From assembly GCF_003130795.1 (NCBI RefSeq), contig NZ_CP029354.1, forward strand, positions 248,001-312,000: a DNA stretch of 64,000 nt. Direction: 5' to 3'. Each line of letters starts with the position of its first letter. Position 1 is the first letter of the stretch. This document shows, piece after piece, positions 1 through 9,336 of the stretch. The notes beneath the pieces are model-generated. The model saw only the letters and a list, made by a program, of their open reading frames with translations. It searched no databases and was not told the origin of the DNA. Both the position numbers and the translations under genes were made by a program. This stretch comes from Azospirillum thermophilum. Its GTDB lineage: Bacteria; Pseudomonadota; Alphaproteobacteria; Azospirillales; Azospirillaceae.

Positions 1-330
1 CTGCTGCAGAACCTGATCGGCAACGCCGTGAAGTACCGGCTTCCCGACCGGGCGCCGGTGGTGGAGGTCACCTGCGCCGCCGACGGCGGCGGCTGGCGGC
101 TGGGCGTGCGCGACAACGGCATCGGCATCGCGCCGGAACACCGCGACCGCGTCTTCGGCATCTTCCAGCGCCTGCACCGCCGCGACGAGTATGAGGGGAC
201 AGGCGTCGGGCTCGCCATCTGCAAGAAGATCGTCGAGCATCACGGCGGGCGCATCTGGCTGGAGTCGGTTCCCGGCGAAGGCAGCGCCTTCTTCTTCAGC
301 CTTCCGGCGGGGGACGGGGGGCGGCCATGA
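1..330 (+). CDS. Sensor histidine kinase, C-terminal fragment (cut by window edge)
   Basis: The reading frame is open from base 1, so this is the 3' end of a larger gene. The 109 visible residues are the catalytic half of a HATPase_c domain: the N box LIGNAVKY at the very start, the G1 box DNGIGI, the F-box region FGIFQRLH and the G2 box [11 protein letters not shown]. It closely resembles the last 110 residues of the multi-PAS kinase at 3857-7153, sharing FGIFQRLH and GTGVGLA. The missing part is therefore probably a PAS-rich kinase of the same kind. Its stop overlaps the next start by four bases (ATGA), so the two kinases are probably translationally coupled. The sensor domain cannot be judged from this window. 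Confidence 0.9.
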   Translation: MLQNLIGNAVKYRLPDRAPVVEVTCAADGGGWRLGVRDNGIGIAPEHRDRVFGIFQRLHRRDEYEGTGVGLAICKKIVEHHGGRIWLESVPGEGSAFFFSLPAGDGGRP

Positions 331-1937
331 TCCCGCTGCCGAACCGGTTGCGGGGGCCGTTGCGCCGGTACGGCCTGCTCGTCGCCGGCCAGCTCGCCGC
401 GACCGCCCTGCTGGCCGCCGCCTTCGTCTGGACCGCCGACGTCTACACCCGCTTCCTGATCGCGGAACGGCGCGCCGCCGCCGCCATGACCGCCGTCAGC
501 ATCTCCAGCACCCTGTCCAGCGCCCTGAACGAGAGGCTGGCGCTGGTGCGGGGCCTCACCGCCTTCGTCGATGCGGAGGTCTCGGGCGGGACGCTGGAGG
601 ACCGCTTCGCCCATTTCGCCACGGCGCTCCGCCGCTCCGTTCCCGGCGTGCGCAACATCTCGATCGCTCCCGATTTCGTCGTCCGCCACGTCCATCCGCT
701 GGAGGGGAACCAGCGCGTGCTGGGCAATGCGCTGCTGTCCGACCCGCGTCCGGGCTTCGCCGAGACGGTGCAGCGGGCGCTGGTCACCGGCGACGTCACG
801 GTGCACGGGCCGGTCGACCTGATCCAGGGCGGCCAGGGGGTGATCGCCCGCCAGATCGTGTTCGGCAAGGATCGTCCCTGGGGGGCGGTCGGCATGGTGT
901 TCGACGTGAAGCCGGTGCTGGACGAGCTGCGGCTGGGGACCCTGCCGCCCGACCTCGGCTATGTGCTGCGCTCCGACAACGGGGTGACGCTGGCCGGCGA
1001 TACCGGGGTGCTGCGCCTGTCGCCGATCATCGAGCGGGTGGCGCTGCCCGACGGCATGTGGGAGCTGGCGGTCGCCCCGCGCGCCGGCTGGCCGGGGGCG
1101 GCGCGGGCGGAGCCCGGCTATGCCGCCTTCCTCGGCGTCTTCCTGCTGCTGGCCGTGCTGACCGAGATGCTGGCCTACCTGATGCTGAGCCGCCGCCTGA
1201 CGCTGGAGCGGCTGGTGGAGCGGCGCACGGCCGAGCTCGACGCCGCCAACCGGCAGCTGGAGCGCTTCGCCTACGTCACGGCGCACGACCTGCAGGAGCC
1301 GCTGCGCGCCATCGCCAGCTACACCCAGCTCCTCGACCGCCATTTCCGCGACCGGGTGGACGAGGAGGGGGCGGAGTTCATCCGCCAGATCGTCGACGGC
1401 GCCGGCCGGCTGAAGATGCTGCTGCGCGACGTCCAGCTCTTCCTGGCGGAAGACCGGGTGCCGCTCGCCATCCGGCCGGTGCCGGTGGAAGACGCGCTGC
1501 AGGCGGCGCTGACCATCCTCGACCGGCGGGTGCGCGATGCCGGCGCCGCGGTCACCGCCGGAGACCTGCCGGTCCTGCTGGCCGATGAGCGCCGCCTGCG
1601 CGAGATTCTGGTGGTCCTGATCGGCAACGCGCTGGAATACCGCCATCCCGACCGGGCGGCGGAAATCTCCGTCGTGCATCGCCGCGTCGACGGCCGCGAC
1701 GTGATCGAGGTGCGGGACAACGGCATCGGGATCGAGCCGCAGTACCGCGAGCAGATCTTCGAGGTGTTCCGCCGCCTGCATTCCCGCGAGGCGCATCCCG
1801 GCACCGGCATGGGCCTCGCCATCGCCCGCAAGATGGCGGAGCGCATGGGCGGCCGCATCACGGTCGAGTCCACGCCGGGAGCGGGCAGCGCCTTCTCCCT
1901 CCACCTGTCCGGCAGCCGATCCCTGAGCCGTGCCTGA
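327..1937 (+). CDS. Membrane sensor histidine kinase with CHASE-like periplasmic domain
   Basis: 536 residues. One membrane helix near residues 14-36, a periplasmic domain to about 265, a second helix near 268-290, then HisKA with the phospho-acceptor His320 in AHDLQEPLR, and HATPase_c (N box [12 protein letters not shown]1 DNGIGI, G2 [11 protein letters not shown]). The periplasmic part carries the [21 protein letters not shown] and [11 protein letters not shown] segments expected of a CHASE domain, which in known cases binds small ligands. The HDLQEPLR kinase type usually works with Rcp1-like single-domain receivers, and such a gene follows directly. It is a paralogue of the kinase at 7150-8874. 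The ligand is unknown. The start is fixed by the ATGA overlap with the upstream kinase. Confidence 0.9.
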   Translation: MIPLPNRLRGPLRRYGLLVAGQLAATALLAAAFVWTADVYTRFLIAERRAAAAMTAVSISSTLSSALNERLALVRGLTAFVDAEVSGGTLEDRFAHFATALRRSVPGVRNISIAPDFVVRHVHPLEGNQRVLGNALLSDPRPGFAETVQRALVTGDVTVHGPVDLIQGGQGVIARQIVFGKDRPWGAVGMVFDVKPVLDELRLGTLPPDLGYVLRSDNGVTLAGDTGVLRLSPIIERVALPDGMWELAVAPRAGWPGAARAEPGYAAFLGVFLLLAVLTEMLAYLMLSRRLTLERLVERRTAELDAANRQLERFAYVTAHDLQEPLRAIASYTQLLDRHFRDRVDEEGAEFIRQIVDGAGRLKMLLRDVQLFLAEDRVPLAIRPVPVEDALQAALTILDRRVRDAGAAVTAGDLPVLLADERRLREILVVLIGNALEYRHPDRAAEISVVHRRVDGRDVIEVRDNGIGIEPQYREQIFEVFRRLHSREAHPGTGMGLAIARKMAERMGGRITVESTPGAGSAFSLHLSGSRSLSRA

Positions 1938-1947
1938 GGCCCCCCGC

Positions 1948-2400
1948 ATGATGCGACCCGCGAAAGACGACGACGCCCTGCCCTTCGAGATCCTGCTGGT
2001 GGAGGATGATCCGGCCGATGCCGGGCTTGCCAAGCGGGCGCTGAAGGACGGCCGCATCCTGTGCCGCGTGCACCATGTCCGCGACGGGGTGGAGGCGCTG
2101 GCCTTCCTGCGGCGCGAGGGGGAATTCGCCGGGGTGCCGCGGCCCGACCTCGTCCTGCTCGACCTCAACATGCCGCGGCTCGACGGGCGCGGCGTGCTGG
2201 AGGCGATGAAGGGCGACGGCGATCTCAAGACCATTCCGGTGGTGATCCTGACGACCTCCGACGTCGACCGCGACGTCAACGCCAGCTATCTGCTGGGCGC
2301 CAACAGCTTCATCACCAAGCCCATGGACATGGACGCCTTCTTCGACGCCATCCGCAGCGTCGAGGAATACTGGTTCCGTGTGGTCCGCCTGCCGCGTTGA
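1948..2400 (+). CDS. Single-domain response regulator (Rcp1-like)
   Basis: 150 residues forming only a receiver domain, with no output domain. Acidic pocket EDD in ILLVEDDPADAG, phospho-acceptor Asp72 in LLDLNMP, the conserved Thr in LTTSD, and Lys in FITKPMD. The C-terminal SVEEYWF is typical of Rcp1-like regulators that dock onto phytochrome-type kinases. I chose ATG 1948 because GAGG lies eight bases upstream; a GTG at 1930 would give 156 residues and overlap the kinase. It probably accepts phosphate from the preceding kinases and passes it on by phosphorelay or protein contact. It is paralogous to the receiver at 8864-9313, with much of the sequence the same. Confidence 0.88.
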   Translation: MMRPAKDDDALPFEILLVEDDPADAGLAKRALKDGRILCRVHHVRDGVEALAFLRREGEFAGVPRPDLVLLDLNMPRLDGRGVLEAMKGDGDLKTIPVVILTTSDVDRDVNASYLLGANSFITKPMDMDAFFDAIRSVEEYWFRVVRLPR

Positions 2401-2415
2401 GAAGGGGGGACGACG

Positions 2416-3798
2416 ATGACGATGGTTCACCTGTCGAATGAACCCACGGCCATCCTGCTGGTGGAGGATGACGATGCCGATGCCGGGCTGGTCATCCGGG
2501 CGCTGCGCCCCTATGGCCGCCGCTTCACCCTGACCCGCGCCACCTCGCTGCAGGAGGCGCGCGCCTGGCTGCGCCGCAACGCCTGCGACGTCGTGCTGCT
2601 GGACCTCTCGCTGCCCGACAGCTTCGGCTTCGAGACGGTGCGGCGCATGCGGGGGGACGTGCCCTCGCTGCCTCTGGTGGTGCTGACCGGCCTCGACGAC
2701 GAGGAGTTCGCCCTGCAGGCGCTGGCCGCCGGGACGCAGGACTATCTGGTGAAGGGACAGGCCGACGGGCCGCTGATGTGGCGCGCGGTGCAGCATGCCA
2801 TCGCCCGCAAGCGGCTGGAGGAGGAGCTGCGCCTGTCGGAGGAGCGGCTGGCCGGCATCATCGAACTGGCGCAGGACGCCATCCTGACCACCGACGGCAA
2901 CCTCACCATCACCCTGTTCAACCCCGCCGCCGAGCGGCTGTTCGGCTACCGGTCGGAGGAGATCGTCGGCCGCCCGCTGTCCCTGCTGATCCCCGAGCGG
3001 TTCCGCCGCGGCCACGACCGGGCCATCGGCGACTTCGCCGTAGCACCGGTCTCCACGCGCGCCATGGCCGACCGCAACGAGGTGATGGGGCTGACCTTCG
3101 ACGGCCGGGAGTTCCCGGCGGAGATCTCCATCGCCAAGCTGCACCATCCGCAGGGCATGCTCTACACCGCGGTGGTCCGCGACATCTCCGAACGCAAGCG
3201 GGTGGAGGCCGAGCTGCGCCGCATGGCGACCACCGACCCGCTGACCGGGCTGTGGAACCGCCGCCGCTTCCTGGAGCTGGCGGAGGGCGAGCTGGCGCGG
3301 CTGCGCCGCTACGGCCGGCCGGTTTCGGTGCTGATGCTGGACATCGACCATTTCAAGTCGATCAACGACGGCTATGGCCATGCCGCCGGGGACGAGGCGC
3401 TGTGCCGCGTGGCGGAGCTGTGCCGGTTAGAGCTGCGCGACACCGACCATCTCGGCCGGCTGGGCGGGGAGGAGTTCGCCATCGCCCTGCCGGAAACCGG
3501 GCTCGGCCGGGCGGTCGAGGTGGCCGACCGGCTGCGCCAGCACCTCGCCGCCATGGAGGTGCAGACGGACGGGACCTTCCTGCGGCTGACCGTCAGCATC
3601 GGCGTCGCCGCCTGCCGGCTGGAGGACGTCTCCATCGACCGGGCGCTGGGCCGGGCCGACCGTGCGCTCTACGACGCCAAGCATCGTGGACGCAACCGCG
3701 TCGTCGTGTCGTCGGAGGACGAGGAGCTGATGATGCCCTCGGCCACGTCGTCGCTGTCGGCCGGCTTCCCGGAAACCGCGGACGCCTTCCCGCTCTGA
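2416..3798 (+). CDS. REC-PAS-GGDEF diguanylate cyclase
   Basis: 460 residues. A receiver domain (about 10-130: ILLVEDDDADAG, acceptor Asp in LLDLSLP, Lys in YLVKGQ), a PAS domain (about 140-265, containing FNPAAERLFGYRSEEIVG), and a GGDEF domain (about 268-430). The catalytic signature is GGEEF at 350-354, so diguanylate cyclase activity is expected. An RxxD inhibitory site (RDTD, 341-344) sits exactly five residues before it, predicting product inhibition by cyclic-di-GMP. There is no EAL domain. It lies between two kinase/receiver triads on the same strand, 15 bases after the first receiver, with a GGGGGA ribosome site. It is the obvious output for phosphoryl flow in this island. Confidence 0.9.
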   Translation: MTMVHLSNEPTAILLVEDDDADAGLVIRALRPYGRRFTLTRATSLQEARAWLRRNACDVVLLDLSLPDSFGFETVRRMRGDVPSLPLVVLTGLDDEEFALQALAAGTQDYLVKGQADGPLMWRAVQHAIARKRLEEELRLSEERLAGIIELAQDAILTTDGNLTITLFNPAAERLFGYRSEEIVGRPLSLLIPERFRRGHDRAIGDFAVAPVSTRAMADRNEVMGLTFDGREFPAEISIAKLHHPQGMLYTAVVRDISERKRVEAELRRMATTDPLTGLWNRRRFLELAEGELARLRRYGRPVSVLMLDIDHFKSINDGYGHAAGDEALCRVAELCRLELRDTDHLGRLGGEEFAIALPETGLGRAVEVADRLRQHLAAMEVQTDGTFLRLTVSIGVAACRLEDVSIDRALGRADRALYDAKHRGRNRVVVSSEDEELMMPSATSSLSAGFPETADAFPL

Positions 3799-3856
3799 TC
3801 CCCCCGCCCGCGACTCCAGGACAGGCCGCCGGACCGCCGCCCATCGGAACGCAACC

Positions 3857-6800
3857 ATGAGTGCCGCAACCGACATGAAGACCGGACAGGAGGACGGGAT
3901 CTCGCCCCGTCCGGACCGGGTCGCCGCCCGCGCGGCGGGACTTCGGCGGCAGACGGTCCGGCTGCTGCCGGCGCTGGTCGTCCTGCTCGGCGGGCTGCTG
4001 ATCGCCGCGGCCGTCTGGCTGACCCTCGCCGGCCTGGACCGGGAACGGTCGGAGGTCCTGCGCGCCAAGGAGGCCGACGCCGCCAACCTCGCCCGCGGCT
4101 TCGAGGAGAACATCCGCCAGACGGTGCGCCGCATCGACCAGGCGCTGGTCCATCTGCGCGACGAGTACACCAGCCATCCCGATGCCTTCCTCGACAAGGC
4201 GGCGTCGCTGCAGCGCTCGCTCTATGCCGACCTCGACTTCCAGATCGGCGCGGTGGATGCCCGGGGCATGATGCGGTTCTCCGGCCTGACCGTCCCGCAC
4301 GACCCCATAGATCTCAGCGACCGCGAGCATTTCCGGGTCCACCGCGATTCCGACGGCGACGAGCTCTTCATCAGCAGGCCGATGATCGGCCGGTTCAGCG
4401 GCCGGCAGGTCGTCCAGTTCACCCGGCGCATCCCCGCGGCGGACGGCGGGTTCGGCGGCGTGATGGTCCTGTCGGTGCACCCCGCCAGCCTCGCCCGCTT
4501 CTACGGCACGGCGGACCTCGGCGTGCAGGGCGCCCTGATGCTGGTCGGCGCCGACCGGGTGATCCGCGCCCGCGCCGCCGCCACCCCGGCACCCGTCGAT
4601 CCGATCGGCCATCTCTATCCCGACCAGCCGTTCTTCGATGCCGCCCAGCCGGCGGCCGGCGTGTTCCAGGTGCAGAGCCCGATCGACGGGCAGGCGCGCA
4701 TCACCGCCTACCGCCGGCTGAAGGACTATCCGCTGATCGTTTTCGTCGGGCTGGGGCTGGAGGAGGCGCTGGCCCCCTACGAGGCGCGGCGGGCGCGGAT
4801 CGAGCAGGCGGTCTGGGGCCTCGGCGGCCTCGGCGTGGCGGTGGTCCTGCTGATCGCCTGGCTGCTGCGCCAGCAGCTCCGCCACCATCGCCGGATCGAG
4901 GAGGCGCAGGCCCTTCTCGCCGAGACCGAGGAGCGCTGGCGCCTGGCGCTGGAGGCGGTGGGCGACGGGGTCTGGGACTGGAACGCCGCGACGGGCGAGG
5001 TCTTCTACTCCCGCGGCTGGAAGCGCATGCTCGGCTACGGCGAGCGGGAGATCGGCAACCGCCTGGCGGAGTGGGAGAGCCGCGTCCATCCCGAGGACGT
5101 GCAGGCGGTGCACCGCGAGCTGGACCGCCACTTCTCCGGCGGGACCCCGTTCTACATCAGCGAGCATCGCATGCTGTGCAAGGACGGCCGCTTCCGCTGG
5201 ATCCTCGACCGCGGGGTGGCGGTCGACCGGGCCGAGGACGGATCCCCCCTGCGGGTGGTGGGAACCCACACCGACATCACCCGCCTCAAGCGGACGGAGG
5301 AGGCGCTGGCCGCGGCGGCGGCGCGCACCACCGCGATCCTGCAGAGCGTCCCGCTCGGCGTCGCCATCGTCGATCCGCAGCGCCGCATCCAGATCGTCAA
5401 CCCCAAGATGGCGGAGATCTTCCTGCGCGGCATCCGCGAGCTGGAAGGATCCCGCACCCGGATCTTCTACGACAGCGACCAGGACTTCGACGAGGTCGGC
5501 CGGCGCGTCTACCCGGTCATCCACCGCGGCGAGGTGGCGGTCGAGGAGCTTCCCCTGCGGCGCGGCGACGGCAGCGTCTTCTGGGCGCGCATCATAGGCC
5601 AGCGCGTCTCGGCCGCGGATCCGGCGCTCGGCATCGTCTGGGTGGTGGAGGACGTCAGCGTCCGCCGCTCCGCCGACGAGGCGCTGAAGGCCAGCATGGA
5701 GTTCCAGCGCGTCCTGATCGACACGGTGCCGATCCCCATCTTCGTGAAGGACGCCCAGGGCCGCTATCTCGACGCCAACGCGGCGTTCGAGCGCTGGCTG
5801 GGCCTTCGCCGCGGCGAGCTGCGCGGCCGCACCGCCCGCGACATCGCGCCGTCCGACCTCGCCGCCACCTACGAGGTGGCCGACCAGGTGCTGCTCGCCT
5901 CGCCCCACACCCAGCTCTACGAGGGCCGCGCCCGCGGCGCCGACGGGACGGTGCGCGACATCGAGTTTTCCAAGGCGGTCTTCTTCGATGCCGCCGGCAC
6001 GCCGGCCGGCATCGTCGGCGCGATGATCGACGTGACCGAGCACAAGAAGGCGCAGCAGGCCCTGCGCGAGCGGCAGGAGCTGTTCGAGCGCATCTTCGTC
6101 TCCAACGCGGCGGTCAAGCTGCTGATCGACCCGAGCGACGGGACGATCGTCGACGCCAACGGCAGCGCCGCGGAGTTCTACGGCTACCCGCTGGAGCGGC
6201 TGCGCAGCCTGCGGATCACCGACCTCAACATCCTTTCGCTGGAGGAGGTGCGGCACGAGATGGCGGCGGCGGCGACGGAGGAGCGGAAGTTCTTCCGCTT
6301 CCGGCACCGTCTGGCATCGGGCGAGATCCGCGACGTCGAGGTCTACAGCAGCCCGATCCGGGTGAACGGGCGGGAACTTCTCTTCTCCCTCGTCCACGAC
6401 GTCACCGGCCGGCTGGCGGCGGAGGCGGCGCTGCGCGACAAGACGGCGGAGCTGGAGCGCTCGAACGCGGAGCTGGAGGCCTTCGCCTATGTCGCCTCGC
6501 ACGACCTTCGCCAGCCGCTGCGCACCATCAACAGCTACCTGTCGCTGCTGCAGAAGGACCTGGACGGCAGGCTGGACGACGAGACGCGGCAATACATGGA
6601 CTTCGCCCGGTCCGGCGCCCAGCGGATGGACCGGCTGATCGTCGATCTGCTGGAATACAGCCGCGTCGGCCGCAAGACACGGCCCTTCGCCGCCCATCCG
6701 GCCGGCGGCATCCTGGCGGCGGCGCTCGACAATCTGGAGGTCGCCATCGCCGAGACGCAGGCACGGGTCACGGTGGCGCAGGATCTGCCGGTCCTCTGGG

Positions 6801-7153
6801 GCGACGACAACGAGCTGATCCGGCTGTTCCAGAATCTGATCGGCAACGCGGTCAAATACTGCCCGGCCGACCGCCGGCCGGAGGTCGCGGTCACCTGCGG
6901 GCCGGTGGAGCAGGGCTGGCGCTTCACGATCCGCGACAACGGAATCGGCATCGAGGCCGAGCATTTCGACCGCATCTTCGGGATCTTCCAGCGCTTGCAC
7001 AGCCGCCAGGACTATGATGGCACCGGCGTCGGCCTCGCCGTCTGCAAGAAGATCGTCGGGCATCACGGCGGCACCATCGGCGTGGAGTCGGACCCCGGGC
7101 TGGGCAGCCGCTTCTTCGTCGTCCTGCCGCGCTGGGAGGGCGGGGCGGAATGA
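3857..7153 (+). CDS. Multi-PAS membrane sensor histidine kinase with Cache-like sensor
   Basis: 1098 residues. Membrane helix near 36-58, a periplasmic double-Cache-like domain (about 60-315, with QTVRRIDQALVHLR near its start and the LSDREHFRVH segment), a second helix near 318-340, then four consecutive PAS domains (about 355-470, 485-610, 615-735, 740-855). HisKA follows with His882 in ASHDLRQPLR, then HATPase_c with N box [14 protein letters not shown] and GTGVGLAVCKK. The first PAS (WDWNAATGEVFYS) is of the PAS_3 kind. The stop overlaps the next kinase start by ATGA. It is the full-length counterpart of the kinase cut off at the left edge and would sense an extracytoplasmic ligand plus intracellular cues. 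Confidence 0.9.
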   Translation: MSAATDMKTGQEDGISPRPDRVAARAAGLRRQTVRLLPALVVLLGGLLIAAAVWLTLAGLDRERSEVLRAKEADAANLARGFEENIRQTVRRIDQALVHLRDEYTSHPDAFLDKAASLQRSLYADLDFQIGAVDARGMMRFSGLTVPHDPIDLSDREHFRVHRDSDGDELFISRPMIGRFSGRQVVQFTRRIPAADGGFGGVMVLSVHPASLARFYGTADLGVQGALMLVGADRVIRARAAATPAPVDPIGHLYPDQPFFDAAQPAAGVFQVQSPIDGQARITAYRRLKDYPLIVFVGLGLEEALAPYEARRARIEQAVWGLGGLGVAVVLLIAWLLRQQLRHHRRIEEAQALLAETEERWRLALEAVGDGVWDWNAATGEVFYSRGWKRMLGYGEREIGNRLAEWESRVHPEDVQAVHRELDRHFSGGTPFYISEHRMLCKDGRFRWILDRGVAVDRAEDGSPLRVVGTHTDITRLKRTEEALAAAAARTTAILQSVPLGVAIVDPQRRIQIVNPKMAEIFLRGIRELEGSRTRIFYDSDQDFDEVGRRVYPVIHRGEVAVEELPLRRGDGSVFWARIIGQRVSAADPALGIVWVVEDVSVRRSADEALKASMEFQRVLIDTVPIPIFVKDAQGRYLDANAAFERWLGLRRGELRGRTARDIAPSDLAATYEVADQVLLASPHTQLYEGRARGADGTVRDIEFSKAVFFDAAGTPAGIVGAMIDVTEHKKAQQALRERQELFERIFVSNAAVKLLIDPSDGTIVDANGSAAEFYGYPLERLRSLRITDLNILSLEEVRHEMAAAATEERKFFRFRHRLASGEIRDVEVYSSPIRVNGRELLFSLVHDVTGRLAAEAALRDKTAELERSNAELEAFAYVASHDLRQPLRTINSYLSLLQKDLDGRLDDETRQYMDFARSGAQRMDRLIVDLLEYSRVGRKTRPFAAHPAGGILAAALDNLEVAIAETQARVTVAQDLPVLWGDDNELIRLFQNLIGNAVKYCPADRRPEVAVTCGPVEQGWRFTIRDNGIGIEAEHFDRIFGIFQRLHSRQDYDGTGVGLAVCKKIVGHHGGTIGVESDPGLGSRFFVVLPRWEGGAE

Positions 7154-8874
7154 CGCTGGCCTGGGATCTGCTGTCCGGTCTGCGGCTTTCCGCGCGGCGG
7201 CGCGCCGGTCCGCGCTGCCGCCACCGGGTGACGCTGGCACTGGTCGCGGTGCTGCTGCTCTCGCTGTGGGCCGTGTGGGGCTGGGTGGATGCCATCCGCA
7301 TGCGCTGGGCGCTGGCGGAGCTGCGCGCCGCCGTCGCAACCACCGCCACCCCCTATGCCGGCAGCCTGGGCAGCGCGCTCAACAAGCGCCTCGCCCTGGT
7401 GCGCGGGCTCGCCGCCTTCGTCACGGTGGAGGCGCACAAGGCCGGCGCGCCGGACAGCCTCAGCGACGAGCTGGCGGAGAACTTCGCCGCCTATGCCGAC
7501 GCGCTGCGTGCCTCGGTCCCCGGCATCCGCAACATCTCGGCCGCTCCCGGCTTCGTCATCCGCCTCGTCAATCCCGTCGCCGGCAATGAGAAGGTGCTGG
7601 GCAACAACCTGCTGGCCGATCCGCGGCCGGGCTTTCCCGACACCGTCCGCCGGGCGATGGCGACGCGCGAGGTGGCGACCCATGGGCCGGTCGAGCTGAT
7701 CCAGGGCGGGCAGGGGCTGATCGCCCGCGCCGTGGTCTTCCGCGACGGTACGCCCTGGGGGGCGGTCGGCGCCGTCTTCGACCTCGCCCCCATCCTGGAG
7801 GAGGCCAACCTGTCCGGGATGGGGCCGCAGGTCGTCTTCGCCCTTCGCCGGGTCGGCGGCCATCCCTTCGCCGGGCGGGAGGCGGTGCTGGAGATGGCCC
7901 CGATCGTCGAGCGCATCCGCGTCCCCGACGGCGACTGGGAGCTGGCGCTGGCGCCCGCCGAGGGGTGGGAGGCGGCGGCCCGCGTCCGTGCCGCCCACGG
8001 CCCGGTGCTCGCCCTCTTCGTCGGGATCGGCGGGCTGCTGGTCCTCGTCGTGGTCCTGGTGGCCGAAGGGCGCGGCGCGCTCGCCCGGCTGGTGGAGGAG
8101 CGCACGCGCGAGCTGGAGCAGGCCCGCCGCGACGCCGACCGCAAGGCGGAGGAGCTGGCGCTCGCCCGGCGGGAGCTGGAACAGTTCGCCTTCGCCGCCG
8201 CCCACGACCTGCAGGAGCCGGTGCGCACGATGGGCAGCTACGCCCAGCTCCTGCAGCGCGAGATCGGGCCGGTCCTCGACGAGGAGCGCGCCGTCCTGCT
8301 GGACCGGGTGGTGGAGGGGGCGAAGCGGCTGAAGGCGCTGCTGCGCGACGTGCAGATCTTCATCGCGGAGAATGCCATCCCGCTGCCCGAGGGGCCGGTG
8401 GAGGCCGGCCGGGCGCTGGACGCGGCGCTTCTGGCGCTGGGGCCGCAGGTGGTGCGGGCGGAGGGGCGCATCACCCGCGACCCGCTGCCCGCCGTGTTCG
8501 CCGACGAGCGGCGGCTGCGCGAGATCTTCGTCGCGCTGATCGCCAACGCGCTGGAATACCGCCATCCCGACCGCGCGCCCGACATCCATGTCGGGGCATG
8601 CCGCATCGGCGACGAGGCGGTCATCGAGGTGCGCGACAACGGAATCGGCATCGATCCCTGCTATCACGAGCAGATCTTCCAGGTCTTCCGCCGGCTGCAT
8701 GGCCGGGACGAGCATCCCGGTACCGGCATGGGGCTGCCCATCGCGCGCAAGATGGCCGAGCGGCTGGGCGGCGGCCTCACCGTCCGGTCCGAAGCGGGGC
8801 AGGGCAGCAGCTTCCTCATCCGCCTGCCGGCCCCCGCCGGCTCCCGAACCGTCACCCCGGAGCATGCATCGTGA
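7150..8874 (+). CDS. Membrane sensor histidine kinase with CHASE-like periplasmic domain (second copy)
   Basis: 574 residues, same architecture as the kinase at 327-1937. Helix near 29-50, a periplasmic CHASE-like domain with NISAAPGF, VLGNNLLADPRPGF and GPVELIQGGQG, a second helix near 283-305, a coiled-coil linker, His352 in AHDLQEPVR, and HATPase_c with DNGIGI and GTGMGLPIARK. It starts inside the stop of the PAS kinase (ATGA) and overlaps the next receiver by 11 bases. The two CHASE-like kinases are clear paralogues. The linker here is about 30 residues longer, with an extra RRDADRKAEELALARREL coiled coil. Confidence 0.9.
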   Translation: MTLAWDLLSGLRLSARRRAGPRCRHRVTLALVAVLLLSLWAVWGWVDAIRMRWALAELRAAVATTATPYAGSLGSALNKRLALVRGLAAFVTVEAHKAGAPDSLSDELAENFAAYADALRASVPGIRNISAAPGFVIRLVNPVAGNEKVLGNNLLADPRPGFPDTVRRAMATREVATHGPVELIQGGQGLIARAVVFRDGTPWGAVGAVFDLAPILEEANLSGMGPQVVFALRRVGGHPFAGREAVLEMAPIVERIRVPDGDWELALAPAEGWEAAARVRAAHGPVLALFVGIGGLLVLVVVLVAEGRGALARLVEERTRELEQARRDADRKAEELALARRELEQFAFAAAHDLQEPVRTMGSYAQLLQREIGPVLDEERAVLLDRVVEGAKRLKALLRDVQIFIAENAIPLPEGPVEAGRALDAALLALGPQVVRAEGRITRDPLPAVFADERRLREIFVALIANALEYRHPDRAPDIHVGACRIGDEAVIEVRDNGIGIDPCYHEQIFQVFRRLHGRDEHPGTGMGLPIARKMAERLGGGLTVRSEAGQGSSFLIRLPAPAGSRTVTPEHAS

Positions 8875-9313
8875 CCAGCGACGACACCGCCCCTTCCGCA
8901 TCCTGCTGGTCGAGGACGATCCGGCCGACGCCGCCCTTGCCAAGCGGGCGATCCGCGAGGGGCGCATCCTGTGCGACGTGCGCCATGTCCAGGACGGCGA
9001 GGAGGCGCTGGCTTATCTGCGGCGCGAGCCGCCGCGCTTCGCCGATGTCCCGCGGCCCGACCTCATCCTGCTCGACCTCAACATGCCGCGGCTGGACGGC
9101 CGCGGCGTGCTGAAGGCGGTGAAGCAGGACGAGGCGCTGCGGCGCATCCCGGTGGTGGTGCTGACGACCTCGGACGCGGACTGCGACGTGGAGGCCATCT
9201 ATCGCCTGGGCGCCAACAGCTTCGTGACCAAGCCGATGGACCTGCAGGACTTCTTCAACGTCGTCGCCGGGCTGGAGAGCTACTGGTTCAACATCGTCAA
9301 GCTGCCGCGCTAG
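8864..9313 (+). CDS. Single-domain response regulator (Rcp1-like, second copy)
   Basis: 149 residues, receiver domain only: EDD in ILLVEDDPADAA, acceptor Asp71 in LLDLNMP, LTTSD, and Lys in FVTKPMD. The start is ATG 8864, eleven bases inside the upstream kinase. No better in-frame start lies close to the receiver fold, and the GTG at 8871 is in another frame. It is a close paralogue of the receiver at 1948-2400 and should be the partner of the two kinases before it. It has no DNA-binding or enzymatic output, so it must act through a phosphotransferase, another receiver or direct contact. Confidence 0.88.
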   Translation: MHRDQRRHRPFRILLVEDDPADAALAKRAIREGRILCDVRHVQDGEEALAYLRREPPRFADVPRPDLILLDLNMPRLDGRGVLKAVKQDEALRRIPVVVLTTSDADCDVEAIYRLGANSFVTKPMDLQDFFNVVAGLESYWFNIVKLPR

Positions 9314-9336
9314 GAGGTCGTCACGCCGGACGGGCG

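Noticed and set aside
3593..7339. A 1248-residue open frame on the minus strand
   Set aside because: It is antisense to the PAS kinase and CHASE-like kinase, which have clear domains. Such long antisense frames arise from high third-position GC. Its protein is low-complexity Arg/Ala/Gly/Gln-rich.
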